A stretch of 64,000 nucleotides of DNA from Cupriavidus sp. IDO (GTDB lineage Bacteria; Pseudomonadota; Gammaproteobacteria; Burkholderiales; Burkholderiaceae). This document shows, piece after piece, positions 55,385-64,000 of the stretch (its first letter is position 1; the number at the start of each line of letters is the position of its first letter). The notes below the pieces were generated by a model. It made no database searches. It was not told the origin of the DNA and worked only from the letters and a program-made list of their open reading frames with translations. The stretch spans positions 1 through 64,000 of the forward strand of contig NZ_JWMA01000018.1 in NCBI RefSeq assembly GCF_000812465.1, in the 5' to 3' direction. The position numbers were made by a program, and so were the translations under genes.

Positions 55385-56791
55385 TCAGTCGGTCAGCAGG
55401 CTTGCGCGCGCTGCGGCGAACAGCTTGCCGGCTTCCGCCTGGAGCGGATGCGCGCCATGCTGCACGCGGCGGCGGCCTGCGGTGCGGACTTCCGCTAGTG
55501 TCTCATGTCCGTGGCAGGCGAACACGTGCGTGGCCAGCGCTTGCGGCCCGTTCAGGCCTGCCAGCGTGGGATGGCTGCCGTCGAGCACCACGAAGTCGGC
55601 CTGTTGCCCGGGCGCCAGTCCGGAGACCGCGCGCCCCGCGGCGCGGGCGCCGCCGGACACGGCTTCGAGATACAGGCGGTCAGCCACCTGCGCATGCGTG
55701 TCCGACGCGAGCACGTTGCGCCGCTGCAGGCCCAGACGCTGGCCATATTCGAACAACCGCAATTCCTCGGCCACGCTGACGCTGGCATGGCTGTCGGAGC
55801 CGATGCCCCATGCGCCATGCTGCGCCATGTACGGCGCGGCCTCGAACACACCGTCGCCCAGGTTGGCCTCGGTAGTCGGGCAGATGCCGGCCACCGCGCC
55901 GCTGTGCGCCAGGCGCCGGCGTTCATCCCAGTCCATATGCGTGGCATGCACCAGGCACCAGCGCGCATCGACGTCGGCATGGTTGAGCAGCCACTCGACC
56001 GGACGCGTGCCGGACCATGCGATACAGTCGTCGACCTCACGCTGTTGCTCGGCAATGTGGATATGGATGGGGGCCTGCGCATCGAGCGCCTGCAAGCCGG
56101 CCAGTGCATGGGTGAGGCTCTTTTCTGGCACCGCGCGCAGCGAGTGCGGCGCGAGTCCGAGCCGCGCGCCCGACTGCGCGCACGCAGGCATCAGCCGCTC
56201 CAGCAGGGCGAGCATGGCATCGGTGTCATGCAGGAAGCGGCGCTGCTCGGCCAGCGGCGGCTTGGCACCAAAGCCCGCGGTCTGGTAAAGCACCGGCAGC
56301 AGCGTCATGCCGATGCCGGTGCGCTGCGCCGCGCGCAGCAGGCGCAGCGACATCTCCGCCGCATCGGCATAGGACTTGCCGCCGACATCGTGATGCACGT
56401 AGTGGAATTCGCACACACTGGTGTAGCCGGCACGCAGCATCTCGATGTAGAGCTGCGTGGCAATGGCCTCCAGCGTGTCGGGTGACAGCCGTTGCGCAAA
56501 GCGGTACATCAGCGTGCGCCAGCTCCAGAATGAATCGGCGCCTGCAGGATCGTCGCCTTGCGGGCTGCTGCGGTACTCGGTGAGCCCGGCAAAACCGCGC
56601 TGGAAAGCGTGCGAATGGAGGTTCGGCATGCCTGCCAGCACGGGGCCGGCGGCACGCGGTACGTCAGGCGTTTCCGCTGCACCGGCCTGCACGGTGGTCA
56701 TGCGTCCGTGTTCGTCCCATGCCAGCAGCACGTCGCGCGCCCAGCCGGTTGGCAGCAGCGCGTATGGAGCAAAGAGTTGCGTGGCGCTCAT
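55385..56791 (-). CDS. hutF: Formimidoylglutamate deiminase
   Basis: The 468-residue amidohydrolase turns formiminoglutamate into formylglutamate and ammonia. The metal motif is in [18 protein letters not shown] near 75-92; further marks are [24 protein letters not shown], and LGSDSHASV-type [11 protein letters not shown]. It defines the five-step route with hutG. ATGA overlap with hutI fixes the start at 56791. Confidence 0.94.
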   Translation of the reverse strand: MSATQLFAPYALLPTGWARDVLLAWDEHGRMTTVQAGAAETPDVPRAAGPVLAGMPNLHSHAFQRGFAGLTEYRSSPQGDDPAGADSFWSWRTLMYRFAQRLSPDTLEAIATQLYIEMLRAGYTSVCEFHYVHHDVGGKSYADAAEMSLRLLRAAQRTGIGMTLLPVLYQTAGFGAKPPLAEQRRFLHDTDAMLALLERLMPACAQSGARLGLAPHSLRAVPEKSLTHALAGLQALDAQAPIHIHIAEQQREVDDCIAWSGTRPVEWLLNHADVDARWCLVHATHMDWDERRRLAHSGAVAGICPTTEANLGDGVFEAAPYMAQHGAWGIGSDSHASVSVAEELRLFEYGQRLGLQRRNVLASDTHAQVADRLYLEAVSGGARAAGRAVSGLAPGQQADFVVLDGSHPTLAGLNGPQALATHVFACHGHETLAEVRTAGRRRVQHGAHPLQAEAGKLFAAARASLLTD

Positions 56792-58044
56792 GCCGATATG
56801 CCTCCCTGCGCCAAGCCGGCGTGATACACGCGCCCCTGCCGCACGACCGTGGCAACCGGGTTGCGGCCGAACCAGTAAGCCAGCTCGGCGGGCGAATCGA
56901 CTCGCCACAGCGCAAACTCCGCTACCCGTCCCACGGCAATCCGCCCGTGCCGCTCGGACGCGCCCAGTGCACGCGCGGCGTGCACGGTCACGCCGGCCAG
57001 CGCTTCCGGTACGGTCAGGCGGAACAGGGTGCAGGCCATGTTCATCATCAGCAGCAGCGAAGTGACCGGCGAGGTACCCGGATTGTGATCGGTCGAGATC
57101 GCCATCGGCACGCCGTACTGGCGCAGCAGCGCAATGGGCGGCAAATGCGTATCTCGCAGGAAATAATAGGCGCCAGGCAGCAGCACCGCTACCGTGCCCG
57201 CTTCCGCCATGGCGGCGACGCCGGCCTCGTCGAGATGCTCGAGGTGATCGGCGGAGAGGGCCTGATGCCGAGCCGCCAGCGCGGCGCCGCCGAGGTTGCT
57301 GAGCTGCTCGGCATGCAGCTTGACGCGCAGCCCGTGGCGAGCCGCGGCATCGAACACGCGTTCGGTCTGCGCAAGCGAAAAGCCGATCGATTCGCAGAAG
57401 GCATCCACGGCATCGACCAGCCCTTCCTCGGCCAGCGCGGGCAGCATGGTGTTGCAGACCAGATCGATGTAGTCGTCGGCACGGCCGGCATATTCAGGCG
57501 GCAAGGCATGCGCGCCGAGGAAGGTCGTGTGGACGCAGACGCCGAACTGCTCGCCCAGGCGCCGCGCCACGCGCAGTTGCTTGCGCTCGGCTTCGAGACT
57601 GAGCCCATAGCCCGACTTGATCTCGATGGCAGTGACGCCTTCGGCCAGCAAGGGCATCAGCCGTGCGGCGGCCTGCGCGAACAGGGTGTCTTCATCCGCG
57701 GCGCGGGTGGCGCGCACGGTCGAGACAATGCCGCCGCCGGCGCGCGCGATCTCTTCGTACCCGGCGCCGGCCAGCCGCATGGCGAACTCGTCGGCACGCT
57801 GGCCACCGTAGACCAGATGTGTATGGCAGTCGACCAGACCCGGCGTGATCCATGCGCCGTTGGCGTCATGGCGCGGCAGGCCGCGGAATGCGTCAGGCAG
57901 CTCGGCGGCAGCGCCAAGCCAGGCGATACGTCCGTGTTCAACCACGAGCGCGGCATCGCGAATCGCCTGCGCGGGATCTGCGTCGGGCAGGAGGTGGCAG
58001 TTGTGCCAGATACCGTCCGCGCTGATTGCGGATGACAGCGTCAT
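56788..58044 (-). CDS. hutI: Imidazolonepropionase
   Basis: The 418-residue amidohydrolase opens imidazolonepropionate to formiminoglutamate. The metal-binding [16 protein letters not shown] (about 73-88), [13 protein letters not shown] (about 137-149), KLHAEQLSN and [10 protein letters not shown] are all present. It overlaps hutF and hutD by 4 bp each, indicating coupled translation. Confidence 0.97.
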   Translation of the reverse strand: MTLSSAISADGIWHNCHLLPDADPAQAIRDAALVVEHGRIAWLGAAAELPDAFRGLPRHDANGAWITPGLVDCHTHLVYGGQRADEFAMRLAGAGYEEIARAGGGIVSTVRATRAADEDTLFAQAAARLMPLLAEGVTAIEIKSGYGLSLEAERKQLRVARRLGEQFGVCVHTTFLGAHALPPEYAGRADDYIDLVCNTMLPALAEEGLVDAVDAFCESIGFSLAQTERVFDAAARHGLRVKLHAEQLSNLGGAALAARHQALSADHLEHLDEAGVAAMAEAGTVAVLLPGAYYFLRDTHLPPIALLRQYGVPMAISTDHNPGTSPVTSLLLMMNMACTLFRLTVPEALAGVTVHAARALGASERHGRIAVGRVAEFALWRVDSPAELAYWFGRNPVATVVRQGRVYHAGLAQGGISA

Positions 58045-58652
58045 TGATCAGGCTCCGTTTCGAGGGTGATGCACAGGCACAGCGCGTCGTCACCGGCTGG
58101 TGCGAAGGCGTGCCAGCCTGCGGTCGCTCCGGCAGCATACAGCGCGCCTTCGCCCGCACGCAGCGAGATACCCGCCTGCTGTTTGTCCTGCTCGTGCCAT
58201 TCGCCAGCCACGGCAAACAGGCACACCGTATCGCCAACGGTGTTGATGGAAAACCCCTGCCGGAAGGCATCGACACGGGCGCGGCAACGGCCGCGACGCG
58301 TCATCGCGTTGAAGTCGCGCGTGGTCCCGTGGATCAGCGTGGCCTGCAGGCTGGCCTCGCCCGAGAATGCAAACGGCTCGCCGATGTGTTCGAGGCGATG
58401 GCTGAAACTGCCATCGTCTGCGCGCAACATCACGCCGCCGCCCTCCAGCAGCACGATCTGGCGATCGATGCCGGGAAACGCCGAGAACGGTCCATCCGTT
58501 TCGATATCGGCCACGCTCAGGCGCCACACGAAATCGTCCATGCCGGCGCCCGGTGGCCACAGCGCGATCTCGCGCGTGTTGCCGCCGCCGTTCTTCCAGC
58601 GCGTGGGCGCGATATCGGCCAGCGCGAATCGCCTTGGCAGCGTCATGCTCAT
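58041..58652 (-). CDS. hutD: HutD/Ves family protein
   Basis: The 203-residue cupin-fold protein begins [20 protein letters not shown] and has [13 protein letters not shown] at about 22-34, [21 protein letters not shown]-type block, and [11 protein letters not shown]. The family occurs in hut operons; it is not an enzyme of the pathway and is thought to limit or tune hut expression by binding a metabolite. ATGA overlaps fix its boundaries with hutU and hutI. Confidence 0.92.
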   Translation of the reverse strand: MSMTLPRRFALADIAPTRWKNGGGNTREIALWPPGAGMDDFVWRLSVADIETDGPFSAFPGIDRQIVLLEGGGVMLRADDGSFSHRLEHIGEPFAFSGEASLQATLIHGTTRDFNAMTRRGRCRARVDAFRQGFSINTVGDTVCLFAVAGEWHEQDKQQAGISLRAGEGALYAAGATAGWHAFAPAGDDALCLCITLETEPDQ

Positions 58653-60349
58653 GCGCCCTTCACCATCGGCAGGTTCAGGCCCTTCTCGTGCGCGCATTCG
58701 ATGGCGATGTCGTAGCCCGCATCCGCGTGGCGCATCACGCCGGTGGCCGGATCGTTCCACAGTACGCGTTCGATGCGCTTGGCGGCAGCGTCGGTGCCAT
58801 CGCACACAATCACTACGCCGGAGTGTTGCGAGAAGCCCATGCCCACGCCGCCGCCATGGTGCAGGCTGACCCATGTTGCACCACCTGCCGTGTTCAGCAG
58901 CGCGTTGAGCAGCGGCCAGTCGGAGACAGCGTCCGAGCCGTCGCGCATCGCTTCGGTCTCGCGGTTGGGCGAAGCCACCGAGCCGCAGTCGAGGTGGTCG
59001 CGGCCGATCACGACCGGGGCCTTCAGCTCACCCGACTTCACCATCTCGTTGAAGGCCAGGCCGGCGCGGTGGCGCTCGTCCAGCCCCACCCAGCAGATGC
59101 GTGCCGGCAGGCCCTGGAAGGCGATGCGGTCGTGCGCCATGTCGAGCCAGCGGTGCAGGTGCTTGTCCTCGGGGAACAGCTCCTTCATCTTGGCATCGGT
59201 CTTGTAGATATCCTCGGGATCGCCCGACAGCGCCACCCAGCGGAACGGGCCCTTGCCGCGGCAGAACAGCGGACGGATATAGGCCGGCACGAACCCCGGG
59301 AAATCGAACGCGTTCTTCACGCCCTCGTCGAACGCGACCTGGCGAATGTTGTTGCCATAGTCGACCGTCGGCACGCCCATCTTCTGGAAGTCGAGCATGG
59401 CCTGCACGTGCTTCACGATGGACGGACGCGCGGCGGCTTCCACCGACTTGGGATCATTCGTACGCGCGGCTTCCCATTGCCCGACGGTCCAGCCCGCCGG
59501 GAGATAGCCGTTGACCAGGTCGTGCGCCGAAGTCTGGTCGGTGACGATGTCCGGGCGCATGCCGCCGGCCTGCGCGCGCTTCACGAGTTCCGGCAGGATC
59601 TCGGCGGCGTTGCCGAGCAGGCCCACCGAAATGGCTTCCTTCTTCTGCGTGGCCTCGGCGATCATCGCCAGCGCCTCATCGAGCGTGGTGGCCTTCTTGT
59701 CGACGTAGCGCGTGCGCAGGCGGAAGTCGATGCGCGATTCCTGGCACTCGATCGCCAGCACGCAGGCACCGGCCAGCACGCCCGCCAGCGGCTGCGCGCC
59801 GCCCATGCCGCCGAGACCCGCGGTCAGGATCCACTTGCCCGACAAGTCGCCGTTGTAGTGCTGGCGGCCGGCTTCGACAAAGGTCTCGTAGGTGCCCTGC
59901 ACGATGCCCTGGGTGCCGATGTAGATCCACGAGCCCGCCGTCATCTGGCCGTACATCATCAGGCCGGCGCGGTCGAGTTCGTTGAACTTGTCCCAGTTGG
60001 CCCAGTGCGGCACCAGGTTCGAGTTGGCGATCAGCACGCGCGGCGCGTCGGCATGCGTGCGGAACACGCCGACCGGCTTGCCCGATTGCACCAGCAGCGA
60101 TTCGTCTTCACCCAGGCGGCGCAGGCTGTCGAGGATCGCATCGAAGCACTCCCAGTTGCGCGCGGCCTTGCCGATGCCGCCGTACACGACCAGATCCTGC
60201 GGGCGCTCGGCCACGTCCGGGTCGAGGTTGTTCTGGATCATGCGGTAGGCGGCTTCGATCAGCCAGTTCTTGCAATGCAGCTGGCTGCCGCGCGGGGCGC
60301 GGATTTCGCGCTGGCCGCGCTGGATGAATTGGGTTTCGCTGGCGTTCAT
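58649..60349 (-). CDS. hutU: Urocanate hydratase
   Basis: The 566-residue NAD+-dependent enzyme adds water to urocanate. Conserved blocks are [19 protein letters not shown] near 24-42, [30 protein letters not shown], the NAD-site, and [15 protein letters not shown]. Near the C-terminus it has [17 protein letters not shown]. Its length equals the family's. It is 72 bp after hutH. Confidence 0.97.
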   Translation of the reverse strand: MNASETQFIQRGQREIRAPRGSQLHCKNWLIEAAYRMIQNNLDPDVAERPQDLVVYGGIGKAARNWECFDAILDSLRRLGEDESLLVQSGKPVGVFRTHADAPRVLIANSNLVPHWANWDKFNELDRAGLMMYGQMTAGSWIYIGTQGIVQGTYETFVEAGRQHYNGDLSGKWILTAGLGGMGGAQPLAGVLAGACVLAIECQESRIDFRLRTRYVDKKATTLDEALAMIAEATQKKEAISVGLLGNAAEILPELVKRAQAGGMRPDIVTDQTSAHDLVNGYLPAGWTVGQWEAARTNDPKSVEAAARPSIVKHVQAMLDFQKMGVPTVDYGNNIRQVAFDEGVKNAFDFPGFVPAYIRPLFCRGKGPFRWVALSGDPEDIYKTDAKMKELFPEDKHLHRWLDMAHDRIAFQGLPARICWVGLDERHRAGLAFNEMVKSGELKAPVVIGRDHLDCGSVASPNRETEAMRDGSDAVSDWPLLNALLNTAGGATWVSLHHGGGVGMGFSQHSGVVIVCDGTDAAAKRIERVLWNDPATGVMRHADAGYDIAIECAHEKGLNLPMVKGA

Positions 60350-60421
60350 GTCTGGATCTCCTGCTGCGTGTCTTGGCTTGCTGTGTCTGGGTCATCGCGC
60401 CGGACGCGCCGGCGCTTCGGT

Positions 60422-62020
60422 TTATTGCGTGCGTTCCGACAGGTTGGTCGGCAGGATGGCGCGCACGGCGTCGGGCCAGCCCGCGCCCGCATCGCCCTGC
60501 ACCACCCATTGCTTCATCGCTTCAATATCCGGCGCCAGGTAGCGATCCTCTTCGACAAAGGCCACACGCGCACGGATGCGCGCCAGTTCCTGCTCCACCA
60601 GCGGCGACGACTTCAGCGGCCGATGGAATTCGATGCCTTGCGCAGCAGCCATGGCTTCGATGCCCACCACCACCGCGGTGTTGGCAGCCATATCGCCCAG
60701 GCGGCGCGCGCCATAGGTGGCCATCGACACGTGGTCTTCCTGGTTGGCCGAGGTCGGCAGGCTGTCGACGCTGGACGGATGCGCCAGCGACTTGTTTTCG
60801 GACGCGAGCGCGGCGGCGGTGACCTGCGCGATCATGAAGCCCGAGTTCAAGCCCCCTTCACGCACCAGGAACGGTGGCAGGCCCGACAGGCCGGTATCGA
60901 GCAGCAGCGCAAGGCGGCGCTCGGAAATGGCGCCGATCTCGGCGATCGCCAGCGCGATGATGTCGGCGGCAAAGGCTACCGGCTCGGCGTGGAAGTTGCC
61001 GCCGGACACCACGTCGCCCTGCTCGGAGAAGACCAGCGGGTTGTCCGAGGCGGCATTGGCTTCGATCTGCAGGATGCGCGCGGCGTGCTGCAGGTTGTCC
61101 AGGCATGCGCCCATCACCTGGGGCTGGCAGCGGATCGAGTACGGATCCTGCACGCGGCCGCAGGTCTTGTGCGAGTCGACGATCTCGCTGCCGTCCAGCA
61201 TCGCGCGCACGGCGCTGGCTACGGCGATCTGGCCGGCCTGGCCGCGCGCTTCGTGAATGCGGGCGTCGAACGGCTTGACCGAACCCTTGATCGCTTCGAG
61301 CGACAGCGCGCCCGCCACCAGCCCGGCGGCGAAGGCGTCTTCGGCGCCGAACAGGCCGGCCAGCGCCAGCGCGGTCGATACCTGCGTGCCGTTGAGCAGC
61401 GCCAGGCCTTCCTTCGGGCCCAGTTCGAACGCCTTCAGGCCGGCATGGGCCAGGCCTTCGGCGGCCGGCAGGCGCTTGCCATCGATCAGGACGTCGCCCA
61501 CCCCGATCAGCGTGCACGACATGTGTGCCAGCGGCGCGAGGTCGCCCGAGGCGCCGACCGAACCCTTGGCGGGGATGCACGGCGTGACACCGTGGTTGGC
61601 CAGCGCCAGCAGCGCCTGGATCAGTTCCGGACGCACGCCCGAATGGCCGCGCGCGAGGCTCACCGCCTTGGTGGCCAGGATCAGGCGCACGGTATCGGCC
61701 GCCAGGTCCGGGCCGGTGCCCACGCTGTGCGACAGCACCAGGTTGCGCTGGAGCTGCGCCAGCTTGTCGTGCGGGATGCGAGTCTGCGCCAGCTTGCCGA
61801 AGCCGGTGTTGATGCCGTAGACCACGGCGTCGGCATCGATGATGTCCTGCACGGTGGCCTGCGCGGCGCGCACGCCGGCCCAGGCCGAGTCGGCCATCTC
61901 CAGGCGCACTTCGCCACGGTAGATGCGGCGCAGGTCGGCCAGGGTGACATGGCCCGGCTGCAGGGTCAGCAGCGGGCGGGAGGCTTGGTCGTGTTGGCTT
62001 GCTTGTTCGCTCGCAGTCAT
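60422..62020 (-). CDS. hutH: Histidine ammonia-lyase
   Basis: The 532-residue enzyme removes ammonia from histidine to give urocanate. The MIO cofactor forms from Ala157-Ser158-Gly159 in [14 protein letters not shown], with YGINTGFG near 68-75 and [19 protein letters not shown] near 415. Shine-Dalgarno AGGAAC lies 7-12 bp before the ATG. The 64-bp upstream gap to hutC contains a candidate HutC site. Confidence 0.97.
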   Translation of the reverse strand: MTASEQASQHDQASRPLLTLQPGHVTLADLRRIYRGEVRLEMADSAWAGVRAAQATVQDIIDADAVVYGINTGFGKLAQTRIPHDKLAQLQRNLVLSHSVGTGPDLAADTVRLILATKAVSLARGHSGVRPELIQALLALANHGVTPCIPAKGSVGASGDLAPLAHMSCTLIGVGDVLIDGKRLPAAEGLAHAGLKAFELGPKEGLALLNGTQVSTALALAGLFGAEDAFAAGLVAGALSLEAIKGSVKPFDARIHEARGQAGQIAVASAVRAMLDGSEIVDSHKTCGRVQDPYSIRCQPQVMGACLDNLQHAARILQIEANAASDNPLVFSEQGDVVSGGNFHAEPVAFAADIIALAIAEIGAISERRLALLLDTGLSGLPPFLVREGGLNSGFMIAQVTAAALASENKSLAHPSSVDSLPTSANQEDHVSMATYGARRLGDMAANTAVVVGIEAMAAAQGIEFHRPLKSSPLVEQELARIRARVAFVEEDRYLAPDIEAMKQWVVQGDAGAGWPDAVRAILPTNLSERTQ

Positions 62021-62021
62021 T

Positions 62022-62041
62022 TGTATGTTCCTGTCTATACA
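62022..62041. promoter_or_regulatory. Candidate HutC operator before hutH
   Basis: TGTAT, ten bases, then ATACA form an inverted repeat overlapping the hutH ribosome binding site. HutC-family regulators bind TGTAT/ATACA-type repeats. The repeat is seen; binding is inferred. Confidence 0.5.
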
Positions 62042-62084
62042 GCTTAGGGTAAAAATTGAACCATCGGGCTGATCCGTCGGGGAA

Positions 62085-62846
62085 TCAGCCGAAAGCGGGA
62101 TTGCCGTCGGCGCGGAAGCGGCTGCCGAGGCGGTAGCGGTTGCCCGGATGCAGGCATCGCACGAAGGTCACGGGCACGCCGCCGGTCCAGGTGCGGCGCG
62201 TCAGCATCAGGCACGGCTGCGTCGGCGGCATCTCCAGCTGGACAGCCTGCTCCGGCGTGGCCGAAATGGCATCGACCACGTGCTCGACCTGGTCGTAAGG
62301 TACGTTGCGCAGCAGGTACTCGCCGGGCTTGACCAGGCTGAAGTCCTGGCTGATGAAGTCCGGCGCCACGCGCGGATTGACGTAGCGGTCTTCCAGTTGC
62401 ACCGGCACGCCGTCTTCGCGATGCACGCAGACCGAGTGGAAGACCGATTCGCCGGTGCGCAGCTCCAGCGCGGCGGCCACTTCGATCGATGCCGAAACGC
62501 GCTCGACCAGGATCACGTCGCACGCGTAGTCATGCCCGCGCATGCGGATCTCGTCCTGCAGGTTGACCACGCTCAGCAGCGTCGACTGAGGCTTGTGCTC
62601 GGCAACGAAGGTGCCCACGCCGGCCACGCGCACCACCCGGCCCTGCTCGGACAGCTCGCGCAGCGCCCGGTTGACGGTCATGCGCGAGACGCCGAAGCGG
62701 CTGACCAGCTCCTGCTCCGACGGCACCCGGTCGCCCGGCTGCCACGCACCGCTCTGGATCTGGCGGGCGATGTACTCCTTCACCTGCTGGTAGAGCGCGG
62801 TGGGAGAGGCGGAAGCGGAAGATGCGGTGCCGACGGCGTGGTTCAT
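62085..62846 (-). CDS. hutC: Histidine utilisation repressor HutC
   Basis: The 253-residue GntR-family protein has a winged helix ([20 protein letters not shown] at about 45-64) and a C-terminal UTRA effector domain ([17 protein letters not shown]). It represses hut genes; urocanate is the inducer in the family. It sits between the transporter genes and hutH, 6 bp after the ATPase gene, so it is within the operon it controls. Confidence 0.94.
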   Translation of the reverse strand: MNHAVGTASSASASPTALYQQVKEYIARQIQSGAWQPGDRVPSEQELVSRFGVSRMTVNRALRELSEQGRVVRVAGVGTFVAEHKPQSTLLSVVNLQDEIRMRGHDYACDVILVERVSASIEVAAALELRTGESVFHSVCVHREDGVPVQLEDRYVNPRVAPDFISQDFSLVKPGEYLLRNVPYDQVEHVVDAISATPEQAVQLEMPPTQPCLMLTRRTWTGGVPVTFVRCLHPGNRYRLGSRFRADGNPAFG

Positions 62847-62852
62847 GGCGTT

Positions 62853-63632
62853 TCAGTGCTCGGCCGAGGCCATGGCCTCGGCGCGGATCTCCTCCGTCAG
62901 GCGCGCCTTGAGCGCGGAAAACTCGGGAGAGGTTTTGATCGTGTAATGGCGCGGATGCGGGAATTCCACCGCAATCTCGCTCTTGATCCGACCCGGCCTG
63001 GCGGAAAACACCGCCACCCGGTTGGCCATGAAGATGGCCTCGTCGATATCATGGGTCACGAATAATACCGTCTTGCGCGAGGCTTCCCAGATGCCGAGCA
63101 ACAATTCCTGCATCAGCACGCGGGTCTGGTTGTCGAGCGCGCCGAAGGGCTCGTCGAGCAGCAGGATCTTGGGGTCGTTGGCCAGGGCGCGTGCGATCGC
63201 CGTGCGCTGCTGCATGCCGCCTGAGAGCTGCTTCGGGTAGTGATGCTCGAAGCCGCGCAGGCCGACGCGCTGCATGAAGAAGTCGCTGCGCTCCTTCTGC
63301 TCGGCCGCACTCATGCCGCGCTCGCGCAGGCCGAAGCGCACGTTCTGCTCGATCGTCAGCCACGGGAACAGCGTGTACGACTGGAACACCATGCCGCGGT
63401 CGGCGCCGGGGGCGGACACCGGCTGGCCGTCGAGCAGCACGCGGCCGCTGGAGGGCGTGTCCAGGCCGGCCACGATGCGCAGCAGCGTGGACTTGCCGCA
63501 GCCCGAGGGCCCGAGGATGGTCACAAAGTCGTTGTCGCGGACCTCGAAATCGACCGGCTGCAGCGCCAGCGTCTGGCCGCCGCGCGGGTTGGCGAAGGTG
63601 CGCGAGACCTGCTGGATGGACAGTGCGCTCAT
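62853..63632 (-). CDS. ABC transporter ATPase, likely for histidine or urocanate
   Basis: The 259-residue ATPase of the SsuB/TauB group has Walker A GPSGCGKSTL at about 39-48, signature LSGGMQQRTAIA at about 131-142, and Walker B LLLDEPFGALD. The start at 63632 overlaps the permease gene by 4 bp. Position at the head of the hut operon suggests import of histidine, urocanate or a related compound; the family itself is mostly nitrate/sulfonate/taurine-like. Confidence 0.92.
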   Translation of the reverse strand: MSALSIQQVSRTFANPRGGQTLALQPVDFEVRDNDFVTILGPSGCGKSTLLRIVAGLDTPSSGRVLLDGQPVSAPGADRGMVFQSYTLFPWLTIEQNVRFGLRERGMSAAEQKERSDFFMQRVGLRGFEHHYPKQLSGGMQQRTAIARALANDPKILLLDEPFGALDNQTRVLMQELLLGIWEASRKTVLFVTHDIDEAIFMANRVAVFSARPGRIKSEIAVEFPHPRHYTIKTSPEFSALKARLTEEIRAEAMASAEH

Positions 63633-64000
63633 TGGATCGAACTCCACGGGAACAGGCGCTGGTTGGCGCGCTTGAAGACAAGGTCGGAGACCAGGCCGAT
63701 GCAGCCGATCACGATGATGCCGAAGATGATCTGCCCGGTATTGAGCAGCGCCTGGCTGTCGGTGATCATGTGGCCGATGCCCGACGACGAGCCGATCAGC
63801 TCGGCCACGATCACGTAGGTCCAGGCCCAGCCCAGCACCAGCCGCAGGATCTCGGCAATCTCGGGCGCCGCGCCGGGAATCAGCACGCGGCGCACGATGC
63901 CGGCGCTGTTTGCGCCGAGCGTGTAGGCGGCCTCCACCAGGTCCTTGCGCGCGCCGCCGACGGCCACCGCCACCATCAGCACGATCTGGAAGAACGAGCC
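63629..64000 (-). CDS. ABC transporter permease (5' end outside window)
   Basis: The visible C-terminal 123 residues include the cytoplasmic EAA-loop (VEAAYTLGANSAGIVRRVLIPGAAPEIAEILR) and three hydrophobic segments ending in LVFKRANQRLFPW. It belongs to the SsuC/TauC permease type and pairs with the ATPase, which it overlaps by 4 bp. Its start and the solute-binding protein gene should lie just beyond the window. Confidence 0.92.
   Translation of the reverse strand, partial: GSFFQIVLMVAVAVGGARKDLVEAAYTLGANSAGIVRRVLIPGAAPEIAEILRLVLGWAWTYVIVAELIGSSSGIGHMITDSQALLNTGQIIFGIIVIGCIGLVSDLVFKRANQRLFPWSSIQ

Noticed and set aside
58553-62047. 1,164-residue plus-strand frame
   Set aside because: It is antisense to hutU and hutH, both unmistakable; it has no domain and is open because of codon bias.

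Overview
The window is a high-GC betaproteobacterial chromosome segment of the Burkholderiaceae, most like Cupriavidus/Ralstonia. This is inferred from gene content and order: DUF3460-scpA-panC, a zapB-like/zapA/6S RNA locus, pepA-holC-DUF2486 divergent from lptFG, an orphan Bug-type receptor, and a cys operon with DUF934. Nearly all of it is compact metabolic core genome. The clear mobile element is an IS607-family transposon at the left edge (1 to about 1.8 kb) that runs off the window.

Layout: 0-1.8 kb, IS607 element (tnpB partial, tnpA). 1.9-6 kb, DUF3460, scpA, panC, a PepSY membrane protein and a GNAT acetyltransferase. 6-18.5 kb, cobalamin locus: cobQ on the minus strand, divergent cobU-cbiB-cobD-btuF on the plus strand, then a seven-gene minus-strand operon btuB-btuC-btuD-cobO-cobT-cobS-cobC led by a cobalamin riboswitch and a recognisable promoter. 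18.6-22 kb, zapB-like, zapA, 6S RNA, EVE protein, TauE exporter, SIMPL protein. 22.1-28.1 kb, malonate operon (GntR regulator, malonyl-CoA decarboxylase, Bug receptor, enoyl-CoA hydratase-like protein, malonyl-CoA synthetase) with a 28-bp palindromic operator. 28.1-28.8 kb, a long non-coding stretch with clustered TGTTAC sites ahead of a DUF898/M48 protease pair. 31-35 kb, lgt, a LysR regulator and ilvD. 34.8-40.2 kb, DUF2486, holC, pepA, lptF, lptG, cbiX.

40.3-48.4 kb is assimilatory sulfur metabolism: cobA, cysN, cysD, an APS-type cysH, DUF934, cysI and a TauE exporter in one minus-strand operon, divergent from a CysB regulator. CobA and CbiX can make the siroheme that CysI needs, and CobA also links to the corrinoid genes. 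48.5-54.4 kb holds single genes (methyltransferase, ABC binding protein, beta-hydroxyacid dehydrogenase, alpha/beta hydrolase, HNH protein, tRNA-Leu(CAA), M48 lipoprotein). 54.5-64 kb is a complete histidine utilisation operon (ABC permease and ATPase, hutC, hutH, hutU, hutD, hutI, hutF, hutG) using the five-step formylglutamate route.

No CRISPR array, prophage or defence island was seen. The least explained features are the TnpB with a non-canonical RuvC-II motif, two long perfect palindromes (22-bp and 26-bp arms), a 12-bp inverted repeat before 6S RNA, and the TGTTAC cluster before DUF898/M48. All promoter, operator and start-site calls are by eye.
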